DNA of 64,000 nucleotides from Actinoplanes solisilvae. Lineage in GTDB: Bacteria > Actinomycetota > Actinomycetes > Mycobacteriales > Micromonosporaceae. Made by a program: the position numbers and the translations under genes. The stretch spans positions 1 through 64,000 of the forward strand of contig NZ_RJAC01000036.1 of assembly GCF_003999975.1 (NCBI RefSeq). Reading direction: 5' to 3'. A model generated the notes under the pieces. That model saw only the letters and a list, made by a program, of their open reading frames with translations. It had not been told where the DNA came from and did not search any database. This document shows positions 33,444 to 41,554 of this stretch, in pieces (position 1 is the first letter of the stretch; every line of letters starts with the position of its first letter).

Positions 33444-34025
33444 TCACCCCTTCTCGACCAGCTGCCACCACGACTCCGCCTCCGGGACCGCCGCCTCGCC
33501 GAGCAGGCGTGGATCGTCCAGGACTTCATCGCGGCGGAGACCGGGCACCACGTGGTAGCGGATGGACGCCGGCACGCTCACCAGCGCCAGCACCCGCCAC
33601 AACGCTCGGGCATAGGCCTGCGCCTGGTCGGAGCCGTCCCATTCGTAGATGCCGCGGTACACGCCGTTCGAGTCGTGAGCCATCCAGAGCTTCGACACGA
33701 AGCCGGGGAAGCCGACGAACAGGGGCGTGTTCAGCAGGCTCAGCCGCCGGAACACCCGGTGCCCGCGACCGCGGACCGCGCGGAGCCGGAACTTCACCAT
33801 GAGCACGCAAGGGTCGAGCGGCGCGACCGGATGGACGACCGTCTCCCGATAGACAACAGCGCTGGTGCCGTCGCCGAAGGCGAGAGGGAGGCCGAGATTG
33901 CGGCGCGGCACTTCCACCCGCCCGCGGGCCAACAGAGCCATCGTCCGGGCGAAGCACCGGCTCACGGCCGCGGCCGCCACCGGCACGGGAAGGGGAGCCT
34001 GCAAGTTCGACGACGTGGCGCTCAT
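33444..34025 (-). CDS. Hypothetical protein paired with the FAD monooxygenase
   Basis: 193 residues, no family recognised with certainty. It is mixed alpha/beta without membrane helices. Conspicuous runs are LNTPLFVGFPGFVSKLWMAH, GVYRGIYEWDG and the C-terminal SIRYHVVPGLRRDEVL. The pattern Y-x-G-I-Y-E-W-D is reminiscent of ferredoxin-like monooxygenase folds (YdhR), but this is a guess. ATG at 34025 follows AAGGAGG. The monooxygenase follows immediately, and a box lies 57 bp upstream, so the two form a box-led operon. Confidence 0.65.
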   Translation of the reverse strand: MSATSSNLQAPLPVPVAAAAVSRCFARTMALLARGRVEVPRRNLGLPLAFGDGTSAVVYRETVVHPVAPLDPCVLMVKFRLRAVRGRGHRVFRRLSLLNTPLFVGFPGFVSKLWMAHDSNGVYRGIYEWDGSDQAQAYARALWRVLALVSVPASIRYHVVPGLRRDEVLDDPRLLGEAAVPEAESWWQLVEKG

Positions 34026-34081
34026 GCCAAGGGCCTCCTTCCGAACCCCTCCAGCGTGCGCGCGGCCACCGCCCACCGGCA

Positions 34082-34095
34082 GGGTCCTTCGACCC
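34082..34095 (-). promoter_or_regulatory. DosR-type box
   Basis: GGGTCCTTCGACCC, near-perfect inverted repeat, 57 bp before the start at 34025. Confidence 0.65.
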
Positions 34096-34184
34096 GTCGG
34101 CGCACGCCAGGCCGGCTGATGGAGCGAACGGCCCCGACGCCACAAGCTTCGTCCCCCTCACAGCGCCGGCCTCGAGCGTGTCAC

Positions 34185-35882
34185 CTACCCGCGCGACGAC
34201 CCGCCGTCCGGTCCGGCCGACCCATCGCCGTCCCGCCATTTCTCGTACGCCGCGACGGCCGTCGGCAGGGTGGGGAAGATCAGATCGGCGCCGACCTCAC
34301 CAGCCAGCCCGAACGCCTCGAGGTCGCGCAGCAGCTCCTGTTTGACGCGGGCCAGCGCGAACACGACCCCCCGCTGCGCGAGTTGCCGCCGCAGGCGTTC
34401 CACAGCATCGAGCCCGGTGATGTCCACCTCGATGTTCGCCTCGGTGTTGAGCACGAACCAGCGCACCGGATCCGGCTGCTTCTCGACCGCCGCCAGGGCG
34501 CGACGATGGAAGTCCTCGGCGTTCGCGAAGAACAGCGGCGAGTCGTACCGGTAGACCAGGAGCCCGGGGACGAGATGGGCCTGGGGGTAATCGTCGACGT
34601 CGTGCATGCCGGCCAGCCCAGGCACCAGACCCTCGACAGCGTCGTGCGGCCGCGCCACCCGGGCCAGCATCTCGGCCACCGACAGCCCCACCGCGAGCAG
34701 CACACCATACTGGATGTCGAGGACCAGCACCCCCGCCGTCGCGCCGAGGGCGAGCAGCAGCTCGCTGCGCCGGAAGCGGGCCAGGCGGCGGAAGCCGGGC
34801 ACATCGATCAGGCGGATCGCGGCATAGACGACGAGCGCGCCGAGCGCCGCGGTGGGAAACAACGCCAGCACCGGGCCGAGGAAGACCAGGGTGCCCGCCA
34901 CGCCGGTCGTCGTGACCAGCGAATGGACCTGGGTGTGCGCGCCCGCCGCCTCGGCCAGCGCGGTCCGGCTGCCGCTGCTGCTCACCGGGAGCCCGCGGAA
35001 CAGCCCGGCCCCGAGGTTGGCCACGCCGAGCGCGACCAGTTCACGGTTGGCGTCGATGGTGTCGCCGGTGCGGCCCGCGAACGACCGGGCCGTGAGAATG
35101 GTGTCGGTGTAACCGACGAGCAGCACCCCCAGCGCCGGGAGCGCCAGTCCGGGCAGCTGCGCGACATCGGGCAGAGCGGGCGTCGGAAAGCCTGACGGAA
35201 CCTCGCCGACGACGTGGATGCCGCGCCGCTCCAGGTCGGCGAGCACCGTGGTGACAGTGGCGGCGAGCACGGCCAGGAGCGGACCGGGCGCGCGCGGCAC
35301 GAAACGCCGCAGGGCGAACAGGAATATCAGCACGGCCAGGGCGAACAGGGCGGTCAGGGGGTCCAGGGACCGCAGGCCCGCGCCGAATGAGACGAGCTGC
35401 CGGAAGAACGTCTCCCCGTGCACGGGAACGCCGGTGAGTTTGCCGAGCTGGCCGACAATCATGATCAGGGCGACCCCGGCCAGGAGTCCGACCAGGACGG
35501 GCCGGGACAGCAGGTCGGCGACGAACCCCAGACGCGCCAGGCGGGCCAGCAGACAGAGGAGACCGACGACGACGGCGAGGGCGGCCGCGAGTCCGGCGTA
35601 CCGATGGGGATCGCCGGCGGCCATCGGGCCGACGACCGCCGCCGTCATGATGGCCGTCGTCGATTCCGGGCCGGCCGAGAGCAGCCGGGAGGAGCCGAGC
35701 AAGGAATACGCCACGAGCGCGGGAAGAGCCGCCCACAGGCCGGTCACCGGCGGCAGGCCGGCCAAGGTCGCGTACGCCAGCACCTGCGGCACGAGGTACG
35801 CGGTGACGGTCACGCCCGCCACCAGGTCGCCGCGCCACCACGGTCGCTGGTAGTGGCGCAGACCGGCCGGCACGGGCAGCAC
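34185..35882 (-). CDS. SulP/SLC26-family anion transporter with STAS domain
   Basis: 565 residues. The membrane part (about 1-410) starts WWRGDLVAGVTVTAYLVPQV and contains the family motif around SAGPESTTAIM. The cytoplasmic STAS domain (about 440-550) includes VRWFVLNTEANIEVDITGLD. Substrates in the family are sulfate, bicarbonate or dicarboxylates. M. tuberculosis Rv1739c, a SulP protein linked with sulfate uptake, lies in the DosR regulon. The GTG start at 35882 is 6 bp after the stop of the gene upstream, so both use the box at 36238. Confidence 0.88.
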   Translation of the reverse strand: MLPVPAGLRHYQRPWWRGDLVAGVTVTAYLVPQVLAYATLAGLPPVTGLWAALPALVAYSLLGSSRLLSAGPESTTAIMTAAVVGPMAAGDPHRYAGLAAALAVVVGLLCLLARLARLGFVADLLSRPVLVGLLAGVALIMIVGQLGKLTGVPVHGETFFRQLVSFGAGLRSLDPLTALFALAVLIFLFALRRFVPRAPGPLLAVLAATVTTVLADLERRGIHVVGEVPSGFPTPALPDVAQLPGLALPALGVLLVGYTDTILTARSFAGRTGDTIDANRELVALGVANLGAGLFRGLPVSSSGSRTALAEAAGAHTQVHSLVTTTGVAGTLVFLGPVLALFPTAALGALVVYAAIRLIDVPGFRRLARFRRSELLLALGATAGVLVLDIQYGVLLAVGLSVAEMLARVARPHDAVEGLVPGLAGMHDVDDYPQAHLVPGLLVYRYDSPLFFANAEDFHRRALAAVEKQPDPVRWFVLNTEANIEVDITGLDAVERLRRQLAQRGVVFALARVKQELLRDLEAFGLAGEVGADLIFPTLPTAVAAYEKWRDGDGSAGPDGGSSRG

Positions 35883-35888
35883 GGCGGC

Positions 35889-36185
35889 TCAGGCGTCCGC
35901 CGGGCCCAGGTCCGGCGGAACGCACAGCGGGTTGCGGTCGTCGTCGCGGGCGGCGAGCCCTTCCAACGACCGGCGGTACTGCACCGGCGTGATCTCCCCG
36001 GCGATCAGCTGTGCGACCAGCACGCCCTCCAGGCTCTCCGGCTTGACCCGCGTCGCCGCGGCGGGTCGGGCGTCCGGCGCGCCGCGCCGACGACGCCGCC
36101 CTCCGGCGACCAGGTCGGGCAGGAACCACCCAGCGAGCATGCAGGCCACGCTGAGAACCGTCACGATCAGGAGTGGGATCACCAT
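35889..36185 (-). CDS. Small membrane protein with SHOCT-like tail
   Basis: 98 residues. One membrane helix near the N-terminus (VIPLLIVTVLSVACMLAGWF), an Arg-rich linker, then a short helical motif LVAQLIAGEITPVQYRRSLE, which fits SHOCT (a short C-terminal domain that often promotes oligomers). ATG at 36185 follows GGTGAGGAG. It is translationally linked to the SulP gene downstream and may act as an accessory subunit, which is inference from position. Confidence 0.7.
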   Translation of the reverse strand: MVIPLLIVTVLSVACMLAGWFLPDLVAGGRRRRRGAPDARPAAATRVKPESLEGVLVAQLIAGEITPVQYRRSLEGLAARDDDRNPLCVPPDLGPADA

Positions 36186-36237
36186 TCTCCTCACCTCCCC
36201 GTGATCCATGCTGACGCACGGCCGCGTTGCGCGGGCA

Positions 36238-36251
36238 GGGACCTCGGTCCC
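36238..36251 (-). promoter_or_regulatory. DosR-type box
   Basis: GGGACCTCGGTCCC, perfect 6-bp half-sites, 53 bp before the SHOCT-like gene at 36185. Confidence 0.7.
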
Positions 36252-36380
36252 GTCCGGACACATCCTCCGGCCCGAAAGCGTGGACCCGAGGCTCGACCGC
36301 CCGGGGCGAAGGCCTTCGGCACTACCGGGCGAGGGTCCCGAACGCTCAGGGTGTCGGCAAAGCCGGAATAGGAGGCTGTC

Positions 36381-36485
36381 GTGACGAGAAGGAAGATCAT
36401 CTTCGGGTACGACCGCTCACCGTCAGCGAGGCTGGCCGCCGACTGGGCCCTGGATGAGGCGGCCCGCACAGGGTCGCCGGTCGAG
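36381..36485 (+). pseudogene. N-terminal remnant of a universal stress protein
   Basis: The first 35 codons (KIIFGYDRSPSARLAADWAL and on to GSPVE) match the intact USP at 63694 (KIIVGYDRSPQSRIAAGWAL) codon by codon. USP homology then stops and the frame runs into sequence antisense to the small gene at 36522. A degraded box-like GGGCGAGGGTCCC lies 42 bp upstream. This is a 5' fragment of a lost USP gene. Confidence 0.72.
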
Positions 36486-36521
36486 GACTCCAGCTCGGGA
36501 GCGACTCGACGGCCGCCGGCC

Positions 36522-36722
36522 TCAGCCCGAAATGAACCGGAACAGGTCGTACACCATGAAGGCGGGCCAGACCAACGCCTTCAACATGCCGATCACGCCC
36601 GCACCGAAGCTGTCCGCCTGACTGATGTAATGAGCCAGCGCTCCGATCGCCCCGAGCCCGTAAACGGCGTCCCCGCCGCCCGCGCTCCGAACCCCGGTCC
36701 TGCGCTGCATGGTCTCGCTCAT
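36522..36722 (-). CDS. Small protein, 66 residues, probably membrane-associated
   Basis: GDAVYGLGAIGALAHYISQA and GMLKALVWPAFMVYDLFRFI form two amphipathic to hydrophobic segments. ATG at 36722 follows GGGAGGCTGCC. Its 3' end abuts the USP remnant on the other strand. A box variant lies 78 bp upstream. No annotated family was recognised, but small proteins of this pattern (a short hydrophobic hairpin ending in an aromatic tail) recur in actinobacteria. Confidence 0.6.
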   Translation of the reverse strand: MSETMQRRTGVRSAGGGDAVYGLGAIGALAHYISQADSFGAGVIGMLKALVWPAFMVYDLFRFISG

Positions 36723-37078
36723 GGCAGCCTCCCTCGCCGACCACCGGCCCGTACGAGCCGGACGGTCCCAGCGTGCGCGCGCCGGCCGCCCCGTCGTCAG
36801 AGGCGTTGGTCCCCCACTCGACGAACCGGGTGGGCTCAGGCAGCACGACCCGCCGACCTCTTCCGTCCGACAGGATGCGCGGCCAGCGACCGGCCGCGCA
36901 TCTGCCACGGCTCCGGAAGCGATGAACGTGGCCCCGAACCGCCGACGCTCGTTTCCCGGGTTCGCGCGGAAGCGGGCTTCCCCCGTGAGACCGTGAGAAA
37001 CGGTGCCTCTCACCGCACTGTCGCGCTACGGCATCGACGGCTGTCCGACCGATCCTGACTTGGGAGAGGAAGTAGGTT
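36723..37078. other. Intergenic region of 356 bp
   Basis: No gene is seen. It holds a box variant (36800-36813), a second box-like run GAGCCGGACGGTCCC (36755-36769) and a bulged hairpin (36985-37013: GTGAGA/TCTCAC enclosing CCGT/ACGG) 66 bp before the nitroreductase start at 37079. The hairpin might be a leader structure of that gene. Confidence 0.5.
36800..36813 (-). promoter_or_regulatory. DosR-type box variant
   Basis: GAGGCGTTGGTCCC, read on the minus strand as GGGACCAACGCCTC, the left half matching the box at 18698. It is 78 bp before the small gene at 36722. Confidence 0.45.
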
Positions 37079-38044
37079 GTGAAGATTGAAACCGATCAGC
37101 GCCAGGCGTTGTTGCAAGCCGCGGAGGCTGCCCGATACGCGCCCTCGGTTCACAACACTCAGCCCTGGAACTGGATTCTCAGCGGCAACACGCTCGAGTT
37201 GCACGCGGACAGCGGCAGACAACTGACGGCACAGGACCCCGACGCGCACATGCTGCTCCTCAGCTGCGGTGCCGCCCTGCACCACGCCGAGGTCGCCTTG
37301 GCGGCCGACGGCTGGCAATTCAGCGTCGACCGTCCCGCCGGCACTCCGTTGGCCGTCATCCACCTGAGGCAACAGGGGCCGGTCGACCCATTGAGCGTAC
37401 GGCGTTTCGAGCAGTTGCCAGAACGTCACACCGATCGACGCGCCGTCGGTGATGAGCCGGTGGTTCCGGGTGTGCTCGACCTTCTGGTCGAGGTCGCCGA
37501 GCAGAACGGCACCCGGCTCGACGTCCTCCGCCAGGAACACATGATCGAGCTCGCCGTGGTCGTCGAACACGCCCTGAAGGCGCAATCCGCCGACGAGGAT
37601 CTTCAACGGGAGACCGTGGCCTGGGTGGGTGGCGACCGCACCTCGGGCACCGGGATACCGGATGCGAGCCTGCCGCAAGAGCTTCCCTTGACCACCGTGG
37701 CCGAACGCGACTTCGGCGCCAGGGGCACCCTCGCCGCCGGCGCCGGGCACGACACCACCGCCACCTACGCGATCCTTTACGGCGAGGGCGACGAACCGGC
37801 CGACTGGATCCGCGCCGGTGAGGCACTCAACGCGGTCTGGCTCGCCGCCGCCGAACATGACGTCACCCTCCTGCCCCTCAGCAGCGCCACCGAGGTGCCT
37901 TTCGCCCGGGAGGAACTCCGCCGGTTGATCGGTCATGTCGGTTTCCCCTACCTCGTCCTGCGGTTCGGGACGAAGGCAGCCGATGCCGGGCCCGCTCGCA
38001 CACCCCGGATGCCGATCGACCAGATCATCGACATCCGCGACTGA
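37079..38044 (+). CDS. Acg-family nitroreductase-like flavoprotein, divergent subgroup C
   Basis: 321 residues. It has EAARYAPSVHNTQPWNWILS and LPERHTDRRAV, but the centre and C-terminus (RAGEALNAVWLAAAEHDVTL, FPYLVLRFGT) differ clearly from the four other copies. It resembles the general actinobacterial Acg-like group. The GTG start at 37079 follows GGGAGAGGAAG. Unlike its paralogues it has no recognisable box upstream. Codon composition is somewhat less GC-extreme at the start (AAGATTGAA). Function as an FMN protein is inferred. Confidence 0.82.
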   Translation: MKIETDQRQALLQAAEAARYAPSVHNTQPWNWILSGNTLELHADSGRQLTAQDPDAHMLLLSCGAALHHAEVALAADGWQFSVDRPAGTPLAVIHLRQQGPVDPLSVRRFEQLPERHTDRRAVGDEPVVPGVLDLLVEVAEQNGTRLDVLRQEHMIELAVVVEHALKAQSADEDLQRETVAWVGGDRTSGTGIPDASLPQELPLTTVAERDFGARGTLAAGAGHDTTATYAILYGEGDEPADWIRAGEALNAVWLAAAEHDVTLLPLSSATEVPFAREELRRLIGHVGFPYLVLRFGTKAADAGPARTPRMPIDQIIDIRD

Positions 38045-38063
38045 GATCCTCGTCGAACGTGTC

Positions 38064-39287
38064 TCACGCCGCGGGAATGCGGATGGTGAAGGCAGCACCC
38101 CGGCCAGGGCGGCCCCATGCCTCGATGGTGCCGCCGTGGCCGGTGACGACTTCCCGGGCGAGCGCGAGGCCGAGCCCGAAGCGCCGTTGATCGCCGTGAT
38201 CGCCACGGGAGAAGCGGGCGAACAGCCTTTCGGTGTCCGCTTCGTCGAACCCGGCGCCGTCGTCGCGGACGACGACGGTGACTGTGGCGTGCTCGGTGCC
38301 GAGTTCGACGCGCACGTGCCCGCCGGCCGACGTGTGGCTCAGGGCGTTGTCAACCAGTGCGGTGAGTACGCGCCGCAATGCGGCCTGGTGCCCGAGCACG
38401 ACCGCGGGCCCGTCAGCAGTCAGCGTCAGCTCCATCTCTTGCCGCCGCGCTCGGTCAGCCTGATCGGCGATGACACCGGCGGCGACGGCCACGAGGTCGA
38501 CGGGCACACGGGCGTCGTCGCGGCGGTCGAGCTGGCTCGACAGCAGCAGGTCCTCGACCACCTCGCCGAGCTGCCGGGTGCCGGTGACGAGCCGGTCGAC
38601 GTCGATGCTGATGTCCGCGACGGCGGCGCCGGCTCGCAGGTCCATCCGCAGCAGCTGGGCACGGGTGTGCAGTTGGGTCAGCGGTGTACGCAGCTCGTGG
38701 CTGGCGTCGGCGACGAACTGCCGTTGCCGGGCCAGAGCATCTGTCAGGGGAGCTGTTGCGCGGTGGGCGAGCAGTGCCGCGGACAGCAATGCGATGAGCA
38801 GGCCGACCACTTCCCCGGCGATGAGGGCGCCGAGCAGCCGTTCGCGTTCCTCGTGTTGTTCGTGCCGGCTCAGGACGACCTGCACCACCCGGCCGTCCTG
38901 CCGCTCGGTCAGGGCCAGGTAGCCGCCCTCGCGGCCGTCGATCCGGGTCGTCTCGCTCGCTCCGCCGGCGTGGACACGGTCGAGCGCCGCCCGGTCGGGA
39001 AGTCCCGCGGGTGCGTCGCTCGTGGCCCTGATCCCGCCGTCGGCGTCCTGAACGAAGATCCACACATCCCGCGGCGGGTCTTCGATGTCGTCGGCGTTCG
39101 CCGCGGTCTGCCGCAACGTTGCCTCGGCCGCGGTGTTCTGGCTGTGGGTCACCACGAGCAGGACGAGGGCTCCGAGGACCAGCAGGCTCACGCTGATCGC
39201 GGCGGCGGTCTGCAGGGCGATGAGGCGACGGGCTCGCGTCAGCAGAGCTCGATCTTGATCGGATGGTGCCGGGCCGCCGCGTTTCAT
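38064..39287 (-). CDS. Sensor histidine kinase (HisKA, two membrane helices)
   Basis: 407 residues. A first membrane helix (about 22-47) and a second (about 150-174) enclose a roughly 100-residue extracellular sensor rich in acidic residues. The dimerisation helix carries FVADASHELRTPLTQL with the phospho-histidine. The ATPase domain has DNALSHTSAGGHV, DDGAGF and FGLGLALAREVV. The start overlaps the regulator stop by 4 bp. Signal unknown. It converges on the nitroreductase at 37079 with a 19-bp gap. Confidence 0.88.
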   Translation of the reverse strand: MKRGGPAPSDQDRALLTRARRLIALQTAAAISVSLLVLGALVLLVVTHSQNTAAEATLRQTAANADDIEDPPRDVWIFVQDADGGIRATSDAPAGLPDRAALDRVHAGGASETTRIDGREGGYLALTERQDGRVVQVVLSRHEQHEERERLLGALIAGEVVGLLIALLSAALLAHRATAPLTDALARQRQFVADASHELRTPLTQLHTRAQLLRMDLRAGAAVADISIDVDRLVTGTRQLGEVVEDLLLSSQLDRRDDARVPVDLVAVAAGVIADQADRARRQEMELTLTADGPAVVLGHQAALRRVLTALVDNALSHTSAGGHVRVELGTEHATVTVVVRDDGAGFDEADTERLFARFSRGDHGDQRRFGLGLALAREVVTGHGGTIEAWGRPGRGAAFTIRIPAA

Positions 39288-39961
39288 CGGCGCCCGAGCC
39301 GGTATCCCACACCCCGCACGGTCGAGACCGCGGCGGCCCCCAGTTTGCGACGCAGGTAGTGCACGTAGGTGTCGACCAGGGCGACGCTGGAGCCCTCGGG
39401 GAAGACCTGGCCGAGGAGTTCCTCGCGGGTGAATGCTCGCGCCGGGTTCATGGCCAGCAACCGCAACAGGTCGCTCTCACGACCCGACAACGCCACGACC
39501 GATCCGTCCGGGCCGCTCACCGTCCTCGCGATCAGGTCGAAGGTGCCGGCGCCGACGGCAAGTCGCTCGCCCGCATCGGAGCGGCGGCGCAGCAGAGCCC
39601 GGACACGGGCCAGGAGTTCGTCGACCTCGAACGGCTTGACGAGATAGTCCTCGGCGCCGCTGTCCAGGCCGGTCACCCGGTCGGTCACCGTGCCGAGCGC
39701 GGTCAGCACAAGTACGGGCGCGGTGAAACCGGAACGACGCAGCCGGCCAAGCAGGTCGAGCCCCTCGATGGCGGGCAGACCGCGGTCGAGGATCATCGCG
39801 TCGTAGCGGCGCGTCAACGCCAGATGCAGGCCCGCTTGGCCGTCCGGGGCGAGGTCGGGCTCGTAACCGGCGCCTCTGAAGAGGCGGAGCAGCAGTGGGC
39901 CCAGCTCGCGGTCGTCCTCGACCACCAGCACCTTCGCCGCCGGCCGATCAGCGTCTGTCAT
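39284..39961 (-). CDS. OmpR-family response regulator
   Basis: 225 residues from the ATG at 39961 (MTDADRPAAKVLVVEDD); an in-frame ATG at 39994 with GGGAGCGCTG would add 11 residues. The receiver domain has the phospho-acceptor in AMILDRGLPAIEGLDLL and the lysine in DYLVKPFEVDELLARV. The winged-helix domain ends VDTYVHYLRRKLGAAAVSTV and RGVGYRLGRR. It is cotranscribed with the kinase that follows. Targets are unknown; the divergent DUF2231 gene at 40103 is one candidate. Confidence 0.88.
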   Translation of the reverse strand: MTDADRPAAKVLVVEDDRELGPLLLRLFRGAGYEPDLAPDGQAGLHLALTRRYDAMILDRGLPAIEGLDLLGRLRRSGFTAPVLVLTALGTVTDRVTGLDSGAEDYLVKPFEVDELLARVRALLRRRSDAGERLAVGAGTFDLIARTVSGPDGSVVALSGRESDLLRLLAMNPARAFTREELLGQVFPEGSSVALVDTYVHYLRRKLGAAAVSTVRGVGYRLGRR

Positions 39962-40102
39962 GGTGTCACTCTCGCAGGCCGGCATCCGTGCCATCAGCGC
40001 TCCCGGTCACCTGCCCAGCGTCTCCGCCGAAAATTGGAGGATTCGAAGATTCCAGCTTCTAACCTTTGCCGAGATCTATCGGGCCATCCGGAAGGACTCT
40101 CC

Positions 40103-40660
40103 ATGGGCACTGTCAACGGCTTGCCGGCGCACATCCTGCTCGTGCACGCCATCGTGGTGCTGCTCCCCCTCGCGGCCCTGCTGCTCGTACTGACCGCCGT
40201 CTGGCCCGCGGCCCGCCGGCGCTTCGCCGGCCCCAACGCGATCCTGTCCGTGCTCGTTGTCGCGCTCGTCCCCGTCACGACCAGCGCCGGCGAGTGGCTG
40301 GAGCACCGTGTCGCCGAGACCACGCTGGTACGCGACCACGCCGAGCTCGGCGACACCGCCATCTGGGCCGCGCTCCCGGTAGCTCTGCTGGCCCTGGGCA
40401 TCTGGTGGCGGCAACGAGAGGCCACCATGTCGACGGAGGCGCGGGCCACCGGCGGCTCCGCCGTCACGACCGCGATCCAGCGGCGCACCTATCTGGCACC
40501 GCTGTCCGTCACGATCACCAGGATCATCATCGCCCTGGCTGTCGTCATCGCCGGCTGGGCCGTCTACGACACCTACCGCATCGGCGACTCCGGCGCGAGA
40601 GCAGCCTGGACCGGCAACTTCAGCTCCGTCCCGGCCCAGGAGGGCTCCGCCGGTGACTGA
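40103..40660 (+). CDS. DUF2231-like membrane protein
   Basis: 185 residues with four membrane helices. The opening GLPAHILLVHAIVVLLPLAA is the DUF2231 signature, with histidines that might bind a cofactor. ATG at 40103 follows GGAAGGACTCTCC. It is divergent from the two-component system at 39961, whose regulator may control it. Function unknown; DUF2231 proteins often sit near cytochrome or redox genes. Confidence 0.78.
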   Translation: MGTVNGLPAHILLVHAIVVLLPLAALLLVLTAVWPAARRRFAGPNAILSVLVVALVPVTTSAGEWLEHRVAETTLVRDHAELGDTAIWAALPVALLALGIWWRQREATMSTEARATGGSAVTTAIQRRTYLAPLSVTITRIIIALAVVIAGWAVYDTYRIGDSGARAAWTGNFSSVPAQEGSAGD

Positions 40661-40747
40661 ACCGACCAAGGGTCGACTGCCTCTGTCCAGGACCGGTGGA
40701 CGCGAGCACCATATGATCATGCAGACCAGGTACGAGGCCACGGGCCG

Positions 40748-41452
40748 ATGACACATCCCGGCGAACCGCACTCCGGCGGGATGGCCGAGCGGCTCAATTG
40801 GCTCCGAGCCGGGGTGCTCGGCGCCAACGACGGCATCGTCTCGACCGCCGGCCTTGTTGTCGGGGTGGCCGGCGCAACCCTGGCCACCGGACCCATCGCG
40901 ACCGCCGGGCTCGCCGGCCTCGTGGCCGGCGCGGTGTCCATGGCACTGGGCGAATACGTCTCGGTGAGCAGCCAGCGCGACACCGAACGGGCCCTTCTCG
41001 CCAAGGAGCGCACCGAACTCGCAGAATTCCCCGACCAGGAGCTGGACGAGCTGACCGCCCTGTACGCGGCGAAGGGACTGACCGAGGCCACAGCGCGCCT
41101 GGTGGCCGAGGAGCTGACCGCCAAAGACGCGTTCGCCGCCCACGCCGACGCGGAATTGCGGATCGATCCCGAAGCACTGACCAACCCCTGGCACGCGGCC
41201 GGCGCGTCCGCGCTCGCCTTCACCATCGGATCGATGCTCCCCTTGATCGCGATCCTCCTGCCACCACCAGACGTGCGCGTAGCGGTCACCTTCGTGGTGG
41301 TGGTCCTGGCACTCGCGCTGACCGGTGCGATCAGCGCGAAGCTCGGCTCATCGGGCCTCGGCCGGGCGGTCGCACGATTGGTCGGGGGCGGCGCCCTCGC
41401 CATGGCCGTCACCTTCGGCATCGGCCAACTGGTCGGCGCCAACGTGAGCTGA
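40748..41452 (+). CDS. VIT1/CCC1-family iron or manganese transporter
   Basis: 234 residues. ERLNWLRAGVLGANDGIVST is the hallmark of the VIT1 family, followed by the second-helix motif GAVSMALGEYVSVSSQRDTE. Five helices are expected with a cytoplasmic metal-binding stretch between helices 2 and 3 (RTELAEFPDQELDELTALYA). Members export Fe2+ or Mn2+ or load vacuoles. It lies 87 bp after the DUF2231 gene and before the ferritin-like gene, suggesting a metal-handling neighbourhood. Confidence 0.88.
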   Translation: MTHPGEPHSGGMAERLNWLRAGVLGANDGIVSTAGLVVGVAGATLATGPIATAGLAGLVAGAVSMALGEYVSVSSQRDTERALLAKERTELAEFPDQELDELTALYAAKGLTEATARLVAEELTAKDAFAAHADAELRIDPEALTNPWHAAGASALAFTIGSMLPLIAILLPPPDVRVAVTFVVVVLALALTGAISAKLGSSGLGRAVARLVGGGALAMAVTFGIGQLVGANVS

Positions 41453-41554
41453 AGCGCGCCGCTCCCCTTCTCCACCGGTCCTCCACACCAGACGCACGCG
41501 GTGTCCACCCGAGAGGACGACGCTTCAGGAGGAGAACCGGACAAGGGAGGAATC

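Noticed and set aside
37079..38044. A box for the subgroup C nitroreductase
   Set aside because: Nothing resembling GGGACC-N2-GGTCCC lies within 120 bp of its start; only a bulged hairpin is present.
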